A DNA stretch of 64,000 bases from Pseudomonas sp. IPO3778 (lineage in GTDB: Bacteria > Pseudomonadota > Gammaproteobacteria > Pseudomonadales > Pseudomonadaceae): the NCBI RefSeq assembly GCF_013386825.1, contig NZ_JACARC010000021.1, positions 77,504-141,503 of the forward strand. The letters are read 5' to 3'. The translations under genes were made by a program, and so were the position numbers. The notes below the pieces were generated by a model. That model did no database searches. It worked only from the letters and a program-made list of their open reading frames with translations, and had not been told where the DNA came from. Of this stretch, positions 8,371 through 17,583 are shown in pieces (within the stretch, counting starts at the first letter, position 1; every line of letters starts with the position of its first letter).

Positions 8371-9303
8371 TTAATACCCGCGCTCGAAACTCACTTCCCC
8401 GCGCAATGTTTCCTGCCCCTGGTACGCCCGCAAATTCTCGACAAACAACTGCACCATCATTCCCGGCGAGGTCGGCGCCGAGCTGTGCCCGGTCAGCAGC
8501 AAGCCCCAGGCGGTCCAGAACGGATGGCGCTGCGGCAACGGCTCCTGCCGGCAAACGTCGATCACCGCCCCCGCCAGATGCCCTTCCTTCAAGGCTTCCA
8601 CCAGGTCCGCGTCGACCACCGCCACACCGCGCCCGACGTTGATAAACAGCCCGGTCGGCTTGAATTGCTTGAACAGCGCCGCATCGTACAAATCATGGGT
8701 GTTCGGCGTGTTGGGCAGCAGGTTGACCACGTAGTCCACCTCGCCCACCAAACGCGGCAACTCCTCAATCCCGGCCACTTCGATAAACGGTGCCTGTTCA
8801 CGGGCTTCGCTGGCGATGCCGTACAGCTCAACCCCAAACGGCTGCAGGAACTGCGCAACGCTACGGCCAATATCGCCGGTACCGACGATCAGCACTTTAC
8901 GCCCCGCCAGGCTCTGGCCCATGCGGTTATCCCATTTGCGCTCGACCTGGCTGACCAGCCGCGCCAGCACTTCGCGCTCGTGGCCCAGCATGTAAGTCAG
9001 CACGTACTCGGCCATCACCTGGCCAAAGATACCCACGGCACGGGTGAGGCGGTAATCCCGCGGCAGGCCTTCAGCCAGCAGCGGCGTGATGCCCGCCCAG
9101 GTGGATTGCAACCATTGTGGCTGGTGGCCCTGGCGCAGTAAGGTCGCCAGGAGGTCCGGCTGGCCCAGCCACACCGGGCAGTCAGCGGCCAGGCGCGACA
9201 GTTCAGCGGAGTCGCCGCTGGTCATGACCTCAAGGTCCGGCGCCGCTTCGCGCAGCAGCCGGGCGTACAGCGGGTGATCGTGTTCAGCAATCAGAACGCG
9301 CAT
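8371..9303 (-). CDS. D-2-hydroxyacid dehydrogenase, GhrA-like
   Basis: 310 residues of the NAD(P)-dependent D-isomer-specific 2-hydroxyacid dehydrogenase family. The dinucleotide-binding motif is VLIVGTGDIG; the catalytic Arg is in NVGRGVAVVD, the Glu in DVCRQEPLP and the His in TGHSSAPT, so the triad is intact. This type reduces glyoxylate or hydroxypyruvate in GhrA relatives. It appears monocistronic, bounded by the hairpin at 8341-8370 and by an intergenic gap of about 120 bases upstream. Confidence 0.82.
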   Translation of the reverse strand: MRVLIAEHDHPLYARLLREAAPDLEVMTSGDSAELSRLAADCPVWLGQPDLLATLLRQGHQPQWLQSTWAGITPLLAEGLPRDYRLTRAVGIFGQVMAEYVLTYMLGHEREVLARLVSQVERKWDNRMGQSLAGRKVLIVGTGDIGRSVAQFLQPFGVELYGIASEAREQAPFIEVAGIEELPRLVGEVDYVVNLLPNTPNTHDLYDAALFKQFKPTGLFINVGRGVAVVDADLVEALKEGHLAGAVIDVCRQEPLPQRHPFWTAWGLLLTGHSSAPTSPGMMVQLFVENLRAYQGQETLRGEVSFERGY

Positions 9304-9420
9304 GGTTCAAACCTTTCAAAAACACTGCAGGCGGCCGCCGGTCCAGTTCACTGTCCGTTGCGGCCACCGCCAAAAATTGAATTCCATTGATGAATGTGCC
9401 CCGGACGGAGCACTGACCGA

Positions 9421-9714
9421 TCACATCGGGTCATTACGTCGCAGCAGCTCATCGGGCAAGTGTTCGATGTACTCGTCCTCGGCCGGCGGCATTTGCAGGT
9501 GGTAGCCCTGCTTCTCGAGGTTTTCCAGGACCACGGTGATGTCCTCGCGGGACAGCTTGCGCTCCGGGCTCAGCACCAGGTCAAAAGCGTGGTGCGGCTT
9601 GCCGAAGGCGGCCAGCAGGCTTTCCGGCACGCGCTCCAGCGCATCGCTTTTCAGCACGTAGAGGTACATCTCGTTTCGTTTGAGGCTGCGATAGATGGAG
9701 CAAATACGTTTCAA
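9421..9714 (-). CDS. ycgL: YcgL domain protein
   Basis: 97 residues, the usual length of this family, with the typical start [10 protein letters not shown] and the internal [24 protein letters not shown]. The ATG overlaps the stop codon of rnd (ATGA at 9711-9714), showing translational coupling. The rnd-ycgL pairing is standard in pseudomonads and other gamma-proteobacteria. Function is not established. Confidence 0.9.
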   Translation of the reverse strand: MKRICSIYRSLKRNEMYLYVLKSDALERVPESLLAAFGKPHHAFDLVLSPERKLSREDITVVLENLEKQGYHLQMPPAEDEYIEHLPDELLRRNDPM

Positions 9715-10844
9715 GGCTGTTCTCCGGCAGTGGCCAGGCTGTCCAGCAGCGCCTGGCCCATCAATTCGCGGCGCCAGCCACGCAGCGAATCTGGCAATTG
9801 GTAAGGCCCCTCGGGGTAGCCGCTCTTGACCAGGGCTTCGAGGGTTTTCTTGCGCAGCATCAGTTCCGGCGCCATGTCCAGGCGTTCAGCCTCGGCCTGG
9901 CCCAGGGCGCGCAGTTGCTTGATCAGCGTGGCGGCGTCCACCGGCAATGGCTCGGCAACCGCCGGCGGCCATTGGTCCATGGGAACGCTGCCGGCACGCT
10001 TGATCAGGCCCAGCAGGAACTCGCCGTCCTGGCGCACGGTGCGCGGGTGCATGTCTTCGATCTTGCCCAGCGCGGCGAGGTTATCCGGCTGGGATTTGGC
10101 CAGGGGCCATAACGAGTGTTCGCGAATGATGCGGTTGCGCGGCAGGTCACGGGCACGGGCCTGCTGCTCGCGCCAGGCGCACAGTTCACGCAGTACGGCG
10201 AGCTGGGCACGGGACAGTTTCCAGGCCAGCTTGGCGTCGCGGTAGACCTCAAACGGGTCGACTTCGCGGCGCAGGTTGGCCACCAGTTCGGCGCCGTCGT
10301 CCAGGACCCAGGCGTATTTGTCGTCGGAAAGCTTCGGACGCAGGCGTGTGTAGACTTCCGCCAGGTGCACCGCGTCTTCGGCGGCGTAGCTGATTTGCGT
10401 CTCGGACAATGGCCGCTGCAGCCAGTCCGAGCGGGTCTCGCCCTTGGGCAGCTCGATATCGAGGACGGCTTGCACCAACCGCGAATAGCCCATGGAGAAG
10501 CCAAGGTTCAGGTACGCCGCTGCCAGTTGGGTGTCGAACAGCGGCACCGGCAGGCTGCCGGTCAGGCGCAGCAACACTTCCAGGTCTTCGCTGCACGCGT
10601 GCACCACCTTGATCACCGCCGGATTTTCCAGCAAGGCGGCCAAGGGTTTCCAATTGTCGATGGTCAGGGGGTCGATCAGGTAAGCGCGAACGCCATCACC
10701 GATCTGGATCAGCCCGGCGATGGGATAAAAGGTGTCGACCCGCATGAATTCGGTGTCGAGGGCGACGAATGGCAACTGCTGCCATTCGGCGCAGTGCTGG
10801 CCGAGGCTATCGTTGTCGCAGATCCAGTGAATATCGATGGCCAC
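9711..10844 (-). CDS. rnd: Ribonuclease D
   Basis: 377 residues. The DEDD exonuclease motifs are visible: LDTEFMRV (motif I), [12 protein letters not shown] (motif II) and YAAEDAVHL (motif III with the catalytic Tyr); an HRDC domain follows from about residue 205. RNase D trims tRNA 3' ends. The start is a GTG at 10844 preceded by GGGAG six bases upstream (first residues MAIDIHWI); the in-frame codons further upstream lack a ribosome site. It is coupled to ycgL by a four-base overlap. Confidence 0.93.
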   Translation of the reverse strand: MAIDIHWICDNDSLGQHCAEWQQLPFVALDTEFMRVDTFYPIAGLIQIGDGVRAYLIDPLTIDNWKPLAALLENPAVIKVVHACSEDLEVLLRLTGSLPVPLFDTQLAAAYLNLGFSMGYSRLVQAVLDIELPKGETRSDWLQRPLSETQISYAAEDAVHLAEVYTRLRPKLSDDKYAWVLDDGAELVANLRREVDPFEVYRDAKLAWKLSRAQLAVLRELCAWREQQARARDLPRNRIIREHSLWPLAKSQPDNLAALGKIEDMHPRTVRQDGEFLLGLIKRAGSVPMDQWPPAVAEPLPVDAATLIKQLRALGQAEAERLDMAPELMLRKKTLEALVKSGYPEGPYQLPDSLRGWRRELMGQALLDSLATAGEQP

Positions 10845-10966
10845 ACGGCTCTCCCTTGAAGAATGGCGCGCAGTATATATCGCGAAAGGGAGTTGCGAGC
10901 ATTCGCAGTACAGCATCCGCCATGAAAACTCCTACAGGAACAGAAGAATAGCCCGACGGTCGGGAC

Positions 10967-11617
10967 TTATCCTCTCTTACGCAGGACGTAGACCCGCCAC
11001 ATGGCCGAACCCGGCAGGAATTCCTGTTGATTGAGGACCTTGAAACCAGCCTGGCGAAACTCCGCCTCCACTTGCACCCGATGACTGGCAACCGCCGCGA
11101 GGTCGGGCTGAAGCGCCCGGTAGCCGCTGTCGCTGTTGACCGAAACGATCACCGTGTCACGGCTCACCCGATGAAATTCCCCGAGCAGGGCCAGGCGCCC
11201 TTCGGCCGTCTGCACATGACGAAACAACTCCAGGCAAAAAATGCAGTCCACCGCGTTGGCCGACAGGCCGATGGAAAACGCCGAGCCCTGGAAGGTCTTG
11301 ATCCGCTTGAGCAAGCCCGGCGCGTGGTGCGTGAGGGCATGGTCGAGCATGTCCTGGGAGTTGTCCGACGCGAGGATCACCCGATTGCTATGCTCAGCCA
11401 ACACCGGCCAGAAACGCCCCGAGCCGCACGCAAGGTCGAGGATCAACCCCGGTTCGCCGGCGATTTTCAGCGCCCGGCGCACCAGCCGCTCATCGCGCCA
11501 CAACGCCAGGCGCCGCAGCAACTTGGGCGGGCGCGTGTCAGCGCAGGCCCGGGCATGCTCCTGGCCTGCGCGTTCGGCAAATTCAATCTCGATGGAAGAC
11601 GGCGGTTGCGACGGCAT
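10967..11617 (-). CDS. Class I SAM-dependent methyltransferase
   Basis: 216 residues. Motif I is LILDLACGSGRFWPVLAEH, with the acidic residue binding ribose in ASDNSQDMLDHA and motif IV at VDCIFCLELFRHV. The fold indicates methyl transfer from S-adenosylmethionine to a small molecule or macromolecule that the sequence does not identify. The ATG at 11617 follows an alternative GTG at 11620. It lies upstream of rnd on the same strand but 122 bases away, so it may have its own promoter. Confidence 0.78.
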   Translation of the reverse strand: MPSQPPSSIEIEFAERAGQEHARACADTRPPKLLRRLALWRDERLVRRALKIAGEPGLILDLACGSGRFWPVLAEHSNRVILASDNSQDMLDHALTHHAPGLLKRIKTFQGSAFSIGLSANAVDCIFCLELFRHVQTAEGRLALLGEFHRVSRDTVIVSVNSDSGYRALQPDLAAVASHRVQVEAEFRQAGFKVLNQQEFLPGSAMWRVYVLRKRG

Positions 11618-11761
11618 CACACGACTCTGTTAATGGATCAGACCTTCGCAGCTTAACCACCGTCTCGTGAAAAAAAGGTCGAAGGATTGTTTACCGCTCA
11701 TGCAGGGCGAGTATCCAACCCACAGCCTGTCTGTTAACTGTCTGTGATCAAGGCTTCATCT

Positions 11762-13135
11762 TCAGGCCTGGTGCAAATACCAGCGCCAATCCTGCTCACC
11801 CACTTCCCCCATGAACTGGCGGTATTCGGCACGCTTGACCGCCAGGTACACGCCGAGGAATTCACCCCCAAACGCCTCCCGTGCCCAGGTCGAACTTTCG
11901 AGCGCGCGCAAGGTGGTCAGCCAATCGGTAGGCAACAATTCCTTGGCCTGGGCGTATCCGTTGCCTTCCACCGGCGCGCCCGGGTCACGCTGTTCGCGGA
12001 TCCCCCGATGAATACCGGCCAGAATCGCGGCCGCCGCGAGGTACGGGTTGGCATCGGCACCGCAGATACGGTGCTCGATATGCCGGGAAAACGCCGGCCC
12101 GCCGGGCACCCGCAAGGTGACGGTACGGTTGTCCACGCCCCAGGTGGCAGCCAATGGCGCGTAGCTGTTGGTCTGGAAACGCCGGTAGGAATTGGCGTTC
12201 GGGCAGAACATCAGCAACGAGTCGAGCAAGGTGCTGAGCATGCCGCCCACCGCCTGGCGCAGCAGCGGCGTGCCGTCGGGCGCCTCGCTGGCAAACAGGT
12301 TGTTGCCGTCGCGATCTGCCAGGCTGACGTGCATGTGCATGCCGGTGCCGGCCAGGTCGTCGAACGGCTTGGCCATGAAACACGCCGTCATCCCGTGTTT
12401 GTGGGCCACGCCTTTGACCAGGCGCTTGTAACGCACCGCCTCGTCCATGGCTTGCAAGGCATCGCTGCGGTGTTCCAGGGTGATTTCCACCTGGCCCGGG
12501 GCGTATTCGGAAATCGCCGTGCGCGCCGGAATACCCTGGAGCTTGCAGGCGCTGTAGAGGTCGGCGAGAAACGGCTCGATCTGCTCCAGCTCCCGCAGGC
12601 CGTAGACCTGGGTCGAACGCGGGCGCCCGCCATCCACATCCCGTGCCGGTTGCGGGCGGCCGTTGCTGTCGGGCTTCTGGTCGAGCAGATAAAACTCCAG
12701 TTCCGCCGCCATCACCGGGTAATAGCCGTCAGCCTTGAGGTCATCGATCACCCGGGCCAGCAAGTGCCGCGGGTCGGCCACGGTGGCGGGCATGCCTTCG
12801 GTGGGGTGCATGCTGACCTGCACCGCCGCCGTCGGAATCAGCCGCCACGGCATGCGCTGCAAACTGCCGCTGACCGGGTAGGCGCGGCAGTCGATATCGC
12901 CCACTTCCCAGACCAGCCCGGAGTTTTCCACGTCGTCGCCATTGATGGTCAGGCCCAGGATCGTACTCGGCAGCGGCCGGCCACTTTCATACACCGCCAG
13001 CAGTTCATCGCGGTGCAGCAGCTTGCCCCGGGGCACGCCGTTGTTGTCGAGGATGAACAGCTCGAACATCTCGATATCCGGGTTCTGGTCAAGAAAAGAG
13101 TGGGCTTCGTGCAGGGTGGCAAAGGGCGTGCTCAT
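11762..13135 (-). CDS. Glutamine synthetase family protein (gamma-glutamylpolyamine synthetase-like)
   Basis: About 457 residues. The C-terminal catalytic domain shows AAELEFYLLD (metal-binding Glu), GTGMHMHVSLAD and NRTVTLRVPGG, the glutamine-synthetase active-site motifs. Sequence and length fit the PuuA/SpuI group, which ligates glutamate to putrescine or other amines in polyamine catabolism; true GlnA regulatory features (adenylylation loop) are not apparent. Several start codons are stacked (ATG at 13135, 13141 and 13147), none with a strong ribosome site. No other polyamine genes lie next to it in this window. Confidence 0.8.
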   Translation of the reverse strand: MSTPFATLHEAHSFLDQNPDIEMFELFILDNNGVPRGKLLHRDELLAVYESGRPLPSTILGLTINGDDVENSGLVWEVGDIDCRAYPVSGSLQRMPWRLIPTAAVQVSMHPTEGMPATVADPRHLLARVIDDLKADGYYPVMAAELEFYLLDQKPDSNGRPQPARDVDGGRPRSTQVYGLRELEQIEPFLADLYSACKLQGIPARTAISEYAPGQVEITLEHRSDALQAMDEAVRYKRLVKGVAHKHGMTACFMAKPFDDLAGTGMHMHVSLADRDGNNLFASEAPDGTPLLRQAVGGMLSTLLDSLLMFCPNANSYRRFQTNSYAPLAATWGVDNRTVTLRVPGGPAFSRHIEHRICGADANPYLAAAAILAGIHRGIREQRDPGAPVEGNGYAQAKELLPTDWLTTLRALESSTWAREAFGGEFLGVYLAVKRAEYRQFMGEVGEQDWRWYLHQA

Positions 13136-13521
13136 GGGCATTCTCATACGTTCGCGTCAGGCAGGCGCGTGGGCGCTGCCGGGCAGATGCGCGGGCATCC
13201 GGTGGGGCAAATCAACGTAGGAGAACGGAGTCCGGTGGGCGCGCGTGGCGGCAGTGCCACAGCGCCCAGAAAGCGAGTTCGGAAGGAAGGGCATCAGCGG
13301 TGATCCGACGACGGTCTGGACGGCTGGACGCCGCAGCGCCTGGCGATGTCTCAGGGTGAGTGTCGGGGCAACCGTCCATACGGGAATCACAGTGAAGAGA
13401 TGCCGGGCAGCCTCACACGCGAGGTTACGCCGTTAAATCCAGTCTTGACGGAGTTTGGTTGTGCCGTGGCTAAACATTTGCAAATAATGGCGGCCCTGCT
13501 CATGCCCAAGGACTCGACCGC
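13136..13521. other. Divergent intergenic region
   Basis: About 385 bases between the divergent glutamine-synthetase-like and PheC-like genes. No gene is supported on either strand. It should hold both promoters, but I cannot single out convincing -35/-10 pairs. AAGGA is seen ten bases before the plus-strand gene. Confidence 0.4.
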
Positions 13522-14298
13522 ATGAAAGCTTTGCTGACCCTTTCGCTGCTGGCCGGCCTGTCCGCCCAGGCCCTGGCCGACAGCCCCGTATCGCGCCTGG
13601 ATGAAGTGCTGCAGCGCGGTGAAATGACCGTCTGCACCACCGGCGACTACAAGCCCTACAGCTATTTGCGCCCCGACGGCCGCTACGAAGGCATCGACAT
13701 CGCCATGGCCCAGTCCCTGGCCAAGAGCCTCGGGGTGCAGGTGAAGTGGGTGCCCACCACCTGGAAAACCCTGATGCCGGACTTCCTGGCCCAGCGCTGT
13801 GACATTGCCCTCGGCGGTATTTCGGTGTCGCTGGAGCGGCAGAAGAAGGCGTTTTTCAGCCAGCCCCTGGGCGTCGACGGCAAGATCCCGCTGGTGCGCT
13901 GCGCCGATGTGCAGCGCTACCAGACCGTGGAGCAGATCAACCAGCCGCAGGTGCGGGTGATCGAGCCTTCGGGCGGCACCAATGAAGTGTTCGCACGGGC
14001 GCACTTGGGTAAGGCGCAACTGACGCTGTTCCCGGACAACGTGACGATTTTCGAGGAACTGCTGGCGAACAAGGCCGATGTGATGATCACCGACGCCAGC
14101 GAGGCCCGCTACCAGCAGAAGCTCAAGCCGGGCCTGTGCGCGGTAAACCCCGAGCGCTACATGCAGTACAGCGAGAAGGCATTCTTGCTGCCCCGCGATG
14201 ATGTCGCATGGAAGAGTTATGTGGACCAGTGGCTGCACTTGAGCACGGTGACCGGCGTGTATGACGGCATCATCAATCAGTGGCTGGCTGCGCCCTGA
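13522..14298 (+). CDS. pheC: Periplasmic cyclohexadienyl dehydratase-like / solute-binding protein
   Basis: 258 residues with a signal peptide (LLAGLSAQALA/D). The mature protein is a type 2 solute-binding fold. It closely follows P. aeruginosa PheC from memory: CTTGDYKPYSYLRPDG, ISVSLERQKKAFFS, PSGGTNEVFARAHLGKAQL, FPDNVTIFEELL, YVDQWLHL. PheC converts prephenate and arogenate to phenylpyruvate and phenylalanine in the periplasm. An amino-acid ABC binding protein is the alternative, but no permease genes are adjacent. Its 3' end overlaps the convergent cynR by 26 bases. Confidence 0.7.
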   Translation: MKALLTLSLLAGLSAQALADSPVSRLDEVLQRGEMTVCTTGDYKPYSYLRPDGRYEGIDIAMAQSLAKSLGVQVKWVPTTWKTLMPDFLAQRCDIALGGISVSLERQKKAFFSQPLGVDGKIPLVRCADVQRYQTVEQINQPQVRVIEPSGGTNEVFARAHLGKAQLTLFPDNVTIFEELLANKADVMITDASEARYQQKLKPGLCAVNPERYMQYSEKAFLLPRDDVAWKSYVDQWLHLSTVTGVYDGIINQWLAAP

Positions 14299-15139
14299 CC
14301 AATTCGACAAACGCCCGGCACGCCGCACTGCGATAGCCTCCCTTGCGACTGAGCAGCGCCGCCGTGCGTTGGGGTAACGCCGGGCTTAGGGGCACCGCCT
14401 GTAACCCTGGTTGCACGTGGGCAATCGCACTGGGCAGGAGGGTCGCCAACCGCGTGCTCCGCACGATCTCGATGATCGCGCTGATGGAGTTGGCCTCCAT
14501 CGCAATCCGCGGTTTCACCGCCTGGCTGCGAAAATACTCATTGATATAGCGGCGCGTGGCGAACCCTGCATTCAGCAGCACCAACGGCTGCTGGAGCCAC
14601 GATTGTCGATCAATGCCGGGATGATCGGCACTCACCACCACGCTCAACGCCTCGACAAACACCCCTTCACACTCGATATCCGGCAAATGCTCGCCGGTAA
14701 AGCCGATGCCGATATCCAGCAAATCCTCGGTCAGCGCCGCCTCCATGCGGTCCTGGGTCAGTTCCTCGACGCTGACCGTTATCCCCGGATACAGGCCGTT
14801 GAACCGCGCCAGCAGCGGCCCGATCAGGTACGCGGTAAACGTCGGCGTCATCGCCAGGCGCAAACTGCCGCGACTCAGGTCCTGCACGTCATGCATGGCG
14901 CGGGTACCGGCCTGCAAATCCTGCAAGGCCAGGCGCGCAAACCGCACATAAGCCTCGCCCGCGTCGGTCAGGCTGACGCTTCTGCCGGAGCGATCCAGCA
15001 GCGGTGCGCCCAGGGTGTCTTCCAGTTGCTTGATCTGCTGCGACAAGGTCGGCTGCGACACGTGCAGCGCCTCGGCCGCCCGGGTGAAATTGCGGTGTTC
15101 GGCAACGGCCAACAGGTAGCGGATATGACGCAGCAACAT
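14273..15139 (-). CDS. cynR: LysR-family activator of the cyanate operon
   Basis: 288 residues. N-terminal helix-turn-helix: [23 protein letters not shown] (about 18-40), followed by a LysR substrate-binding domain. It is divergent from cynT-cynS with a 111-base gap, the same arrangement as in E. coli, where CynR activates cynTS in response to cyanate. The ATG at 15139 begins the canonical [13 protein letters not shown] dyad at 15153-15171 in the shared gap is a probable binding site. Confidence 0.88.
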   Translation of the reverse strand: MLLRHIRYLLAVAEHRNFTRAAEALHVSQPTLSQQIKQLEDTLGAPLLDRSGRSVSLTDAGEAYVRFARLALQDLQAGTRAMHDVQDLSRGSLRLAMTPTFTAYLIGPLLARFNGLYPGITVSVEELTQDRMEAALTEDLLDIGIGFTGEHLPDIECEGVFVEALSVVVSADHPGIDRQSWLQQPLVLLNAGFATRRYINEYFRSQAVKPRIAMEANSISAIIEIVRSTRLATLLPSAIAHVQPGLQAVPLSPALPQRTAALLSRKGGYRSAACRAFVELVRAQPATD

Positions 15140-15152
15140 GGACGGGGCTCCA

Positions 15153-15171
15153 CTATAGGCATGACTTATAG
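15153..15171. promoter_or_regulatory. Candidate CynR binding dyad
   Basis: CTATA at 15153-15157 and TATAG at 15167-15171 form an inverted repeat with a nine-base spacer, in the cynR-cynT gap. The A/T-rich dyad with an interrupted centre suits a LysR-type recognition site (T-N11-A class). A further CTATAG lies at about 15199-15204. Binding is inferred from position and symmetry only. Confidence 0.5.
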
Positions 15172-15250
15172 AAACCATAATAAGCCGGTCTTGGACGCTA
15201 TAGCTGAAAACTTCCATCCTTGCCCCATCAGCGACGCAAGGAGAACCACC

Positions 15251-15892
15251 ATGCAAGACCTCATTGACGGCTTTCGCAAGTTCCAGGGTGAAGCCTTCAC
15301 CCAACGCAGCGACCTGTTCAAACACCTGGCCACCACGCAAAACCCCGGCACGCTGTTCGTGTCCTGTTCCGACAGCCGTGTAGTCCCGGAACTGCTGACC
15401 CAGCAGGAACCTGGCGACCTGTTTGTGATCCGCAACGCCGGCAACATCGTGCCGTCCTACGGGCCAGAGCCCGGCGGCGTGTCGGCCACCGTCGAATACG
15501 CGGTAGCCGTTCTCGGCGTCAGCGACATCGTGATCTGCGGTCACTCCGACTGCGGCGCCATGACCGCCATCTCCACCTGCAAATGCCTGGACCACTTGCC
15601 CGCCGTCGCCAACTGGCTGCGCCATGCCGAGTCGGCCAAGGTGATCAACGCCGCCCGCACTCACGCATCAGACGCCGACCGGCTGAACTCACTGGTACGT
15701 GAAAACGTGGTCGCCCAACTGGCCAATCTCAAGACCCACCCTTCCGTGGCCCTGGCCCTGGAACAAGGCCGGCTGAGCCTGCACGGCTGGGTCTACGACA
15801 TCGAAAGCGGCGGCATCGACGCCCTGGATGGCCGCAGCGGGCGCTTCGTGTCCCTGCTGGATAACCCGAACACCCGCGCCCACGCGGCCTGA
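15251..15892 (+). CDS. cynT: Beta-class carbonic anhydrase of the cyanate operon
   Basis: 213 residues. Zinc ligands appear in [13 protein letters not shown] (Cys, Asp-Arg dyad) and CGHSDCGAM (His and Cys), the beta-carbonic-anhydrase pattern. CynT supplies bicarbonate, a co-substrate of cyanase, and prevents its loss as CO2. AAGGAG lies ahead of the ATG. It is followed 29 bases later by cynS, so the two form an operon controlled by the divergent cynR. Confidence 0.93.
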   Translation: MQDLIDGFRKFQGEAFTQRSDLFKHLATTQNPGTLFVSCSDSRVVPELLTQQEPGDLFVIRNAGNIVPSYGPEPGGVSATVEYAVAVLGVSDIVICGHSDCGAMTAISTCKCLDHLPAVANWLRHAESAKVINAARTHASDADRLNSLVRENVVAQLANLKTHPSVALALEQGRLSLHGWVYDIESGGIDALDGRSGRFVSLLDNPNTRAHAA

Positions 15893-15921
15893 ACCTGACT
15901 CAAACCCAAGAGGACATCACC

Positions 15922-16392
15922 ATGTTGCAATCCCAATTCGCCCAAACCCCACGCCTGGCCCTGGCCGACACCGTCATCGACCTCAAGGCGCGCAAGAGCC
16001 TGTCATGGCAGGACCTCACCGACGGCACCGGGCTGAGCCTGGCGTTCGTCACCGCCGCCCTGCTCGGCCAGCACCCGCTGCCCAAGGACGCGGCCGATGT
16101 GGTCTGCGACAAACTCGGCCTCGACCAGGACGCCAGCCGCCTGCTGCAAACCGTGCCCCTGCGGGGCAGCTTCCCCGGCGGTGTGCCGACGGACCCGACC
16201 ATGTACCGCTTCTATGAAATGCTGCAGGTCTACGGTTCGACCCTCAAGGCCCTGGTGCACGAGCAGTTTGGCGACGGCATCATCAGCGCGATCAACTTCA
16301 AGCTGGACATCAAAAAGGTCGAAGACCCGGAGGGCGGTTCCCGTGCGGTGATCACCCTGGACGGTAAATACCTGCCGACCAAACCGTTCTGA
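15922..16392 (+). CDS. cynS: Cyanate hydratase (cyanase)
   Basis: 156 residues, exactly the family length. The N-terminal helical domain resembles a lambda-repressor fold ([23 protein letters not shown]), and the C-terminal catalytic part contains [12 protein letters not shown] (Arg and Glu of the active site) and [11 protein letters not shown] (active-site Ser). The enzyme is a decamer converting cyanate and bicarbonate to ammonia and CO2. AAGAGGACATC precedes the ATG. A cynX-like transporter is not adjacent; a relative is at 33796-34983. Confidence 0.95.
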   Translation: MLQSQFAQTPRLALADTVIDLKARKSLSWQDLTDGTGLSLAFVTAALLGQHPLPKDAADVVCDKLGLDQDASRLLQTVPLRGSFPGGVPTDPTMYRFYEMLQVYGSTLKALVHEQFGDGIISAINFKLDIKKVEDPEGGSRAVITLDGKYLPTKPF

Positions 16393-16447
16393 TTTGTCGG
16401 CAAACCGTCTACGCTCTTGGCACACCAACAAGAACGAGGGACGGGTC

Positions 16448-17287
16448 ATGAAGGGACTGCTCCGAGCCACCTGGCTACTGCTGTTGTGCGTTGGCCAGGT
16501 GCACGCCGCGACCACTCAGGATGAGGATGCCCAAGCCGCCAAGGCCCTGCTGGAAAAAGCCTTGGCGTATTACCAGACGAATGGCGACAAAGCCTTTGCA
16601 GCGTTCAGCCGCCAGGGTGAATTCGTCGATCAGGACCGTTATGTGTTCGTGGTCGACACCCAGGGCGTGCTGCTGGCGAGTGGCGGGCCCTCTTCTGCGT
16701 TGATCGGGCGTGATGTTTCCGAGGTGCTTGGGCCGGATTTGAAGCAGTCGTTCAAGGACGCCTTGGCCGTGCCGGACGGCAGCGGCATTCAGCAGGCCGA
16801 TTACCGGTGGCAGAACTGGAATGACGGTAAGGTTGAGCGCAAGCATGTGTATTACCAGCGGGTTGGGCAGCGGATTCTGGCGGTGGGGTATTACCTGCCA
16901 CGGGCGACTCCGGAACATGCCCGGGCCCTGCGGAACAAAGCCGTCAAGGCGCTGGAGAAGGACCAGGCCGGGACGCTCAAGGCGATCAACGATATGCAGG
17001 GTGGTTTTCTGCAGGACGATTTGTATGTGTTTGTGGTTGACCTGGATACCCACCGCTATGTGGCCCACGGTACCAATCCGCGCTTGGTCAACACTGACTT
17101 CAGCAAGATCAAGGACCCCGACGGGAAGCCGGTGGGTGAGCCGATCCTGGCGGTGATGGCAGAGCAGGATCAGGGGGAATACAAGTACCGCTGGAAAAAC
17201 CCGGTGACCGGGAAGGTTGAGAACAAGCATGCGTATTTGCGCAAGGCTGGGCATTTTATGGTGGCTGTGGGGTATTACAGCCCGTGA
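16448..17287 (+). CDS. Secreted protein with two Cache domains
   Basis: 279 residues with a signal peptide (MKGLLRATWLLLLCVGQVHA/A). Two similar halves follow: RYVFVVDTQGVLLASGG with RVGQRILAVGYY, then LYVFVVDLDTHRYVAHG with KAGHFMVAVGYY. Each is preceded by a helix beginning A-x-KALEK and matches the sCache_2 pattern seen in periplasmic small-molecule sensors. No membrane anchor or signalling domain is attached, so it probably binds a ligand in the periplasm or works with a partner encoded elsewhere. GAGGGA is upstream of the ATG. Confidence 0.75.
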   Translation: MKGLLRATWLLLLCVGQVHAATTQDEDAQAAKALLEKALAYYQTNGDKAFAAFSRQGEFVDQDRYVFVVDTQGVLLASGGPSSALIGRDVSEVLGPDLKQSFKDALAVPDGSGIQQADYRWQNWNDGKVERKHVYYQRVGQRILAVGYYLPRATPEHARALRNKAVKALEKDQAGTLKAINDMQGGFLQDDLYVFVVDLDTHRYVAHGTNPRLVNTDFSKIKDPDGKPVGEPILAVMAEQDQGEYKYRWKNPVTGKVENKHAYLRKAGHFMVAVGYYSP

Positions 17288-17583
17288 GGCCGCTCGTAAG
17301 GAGCTGCCTTTAATTCAGTCGGAAAGTTTCTTTTTCCGACGGTGCAGTATTTCCCTGATCCGTTTTTTCCTCGTAAAGCCCAACCACAAGGGTGCGGATG
17401 CTTACAGACATCGCACTGCCCGTAACACTCAATGCGGCGCCAAGAGCATCTTGAATTTGAGCGATAGCCGGTCTCTACGACGTATTCAGCAACAAACTCC
17501 GACTTGAGCCGCGTTGATTTTTAGCCCAGTGGCTTCCCATACTCCTGGCGCAATTTTCATCGAAAGCTGTCAGCGGGACACGG
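17288..17583. other. Intergenic region before the toxin gene
   Basis: Just under 300 bases. It contains a hairpin GTCGGAAA (17318-17325) / TTTCCGAC (17333-17340) that could end transcription of the Cache gene, although no T run follows. The rest has no supported gene. The GC content begins to fall here, at the edge of the toxin-immunity island. Confidence 0.4.

Noticed and set aside
11744..13303. Long open frame on the plus strand opposite the glutamine-synthetase-like gene (519 codons)
   Set aside because: High GC makes long antisense frames; the translation is rich in His, Arg, Gln and Gly with no family resemblance, while the opposite strand is a clear enzyme.
17318..17340. Hairpin after the Cache-domain gene as a Rho-independent terminator
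   Set aside because: The stem is good, but no T run follows on the plus strand, so it was not listed as a terminator.
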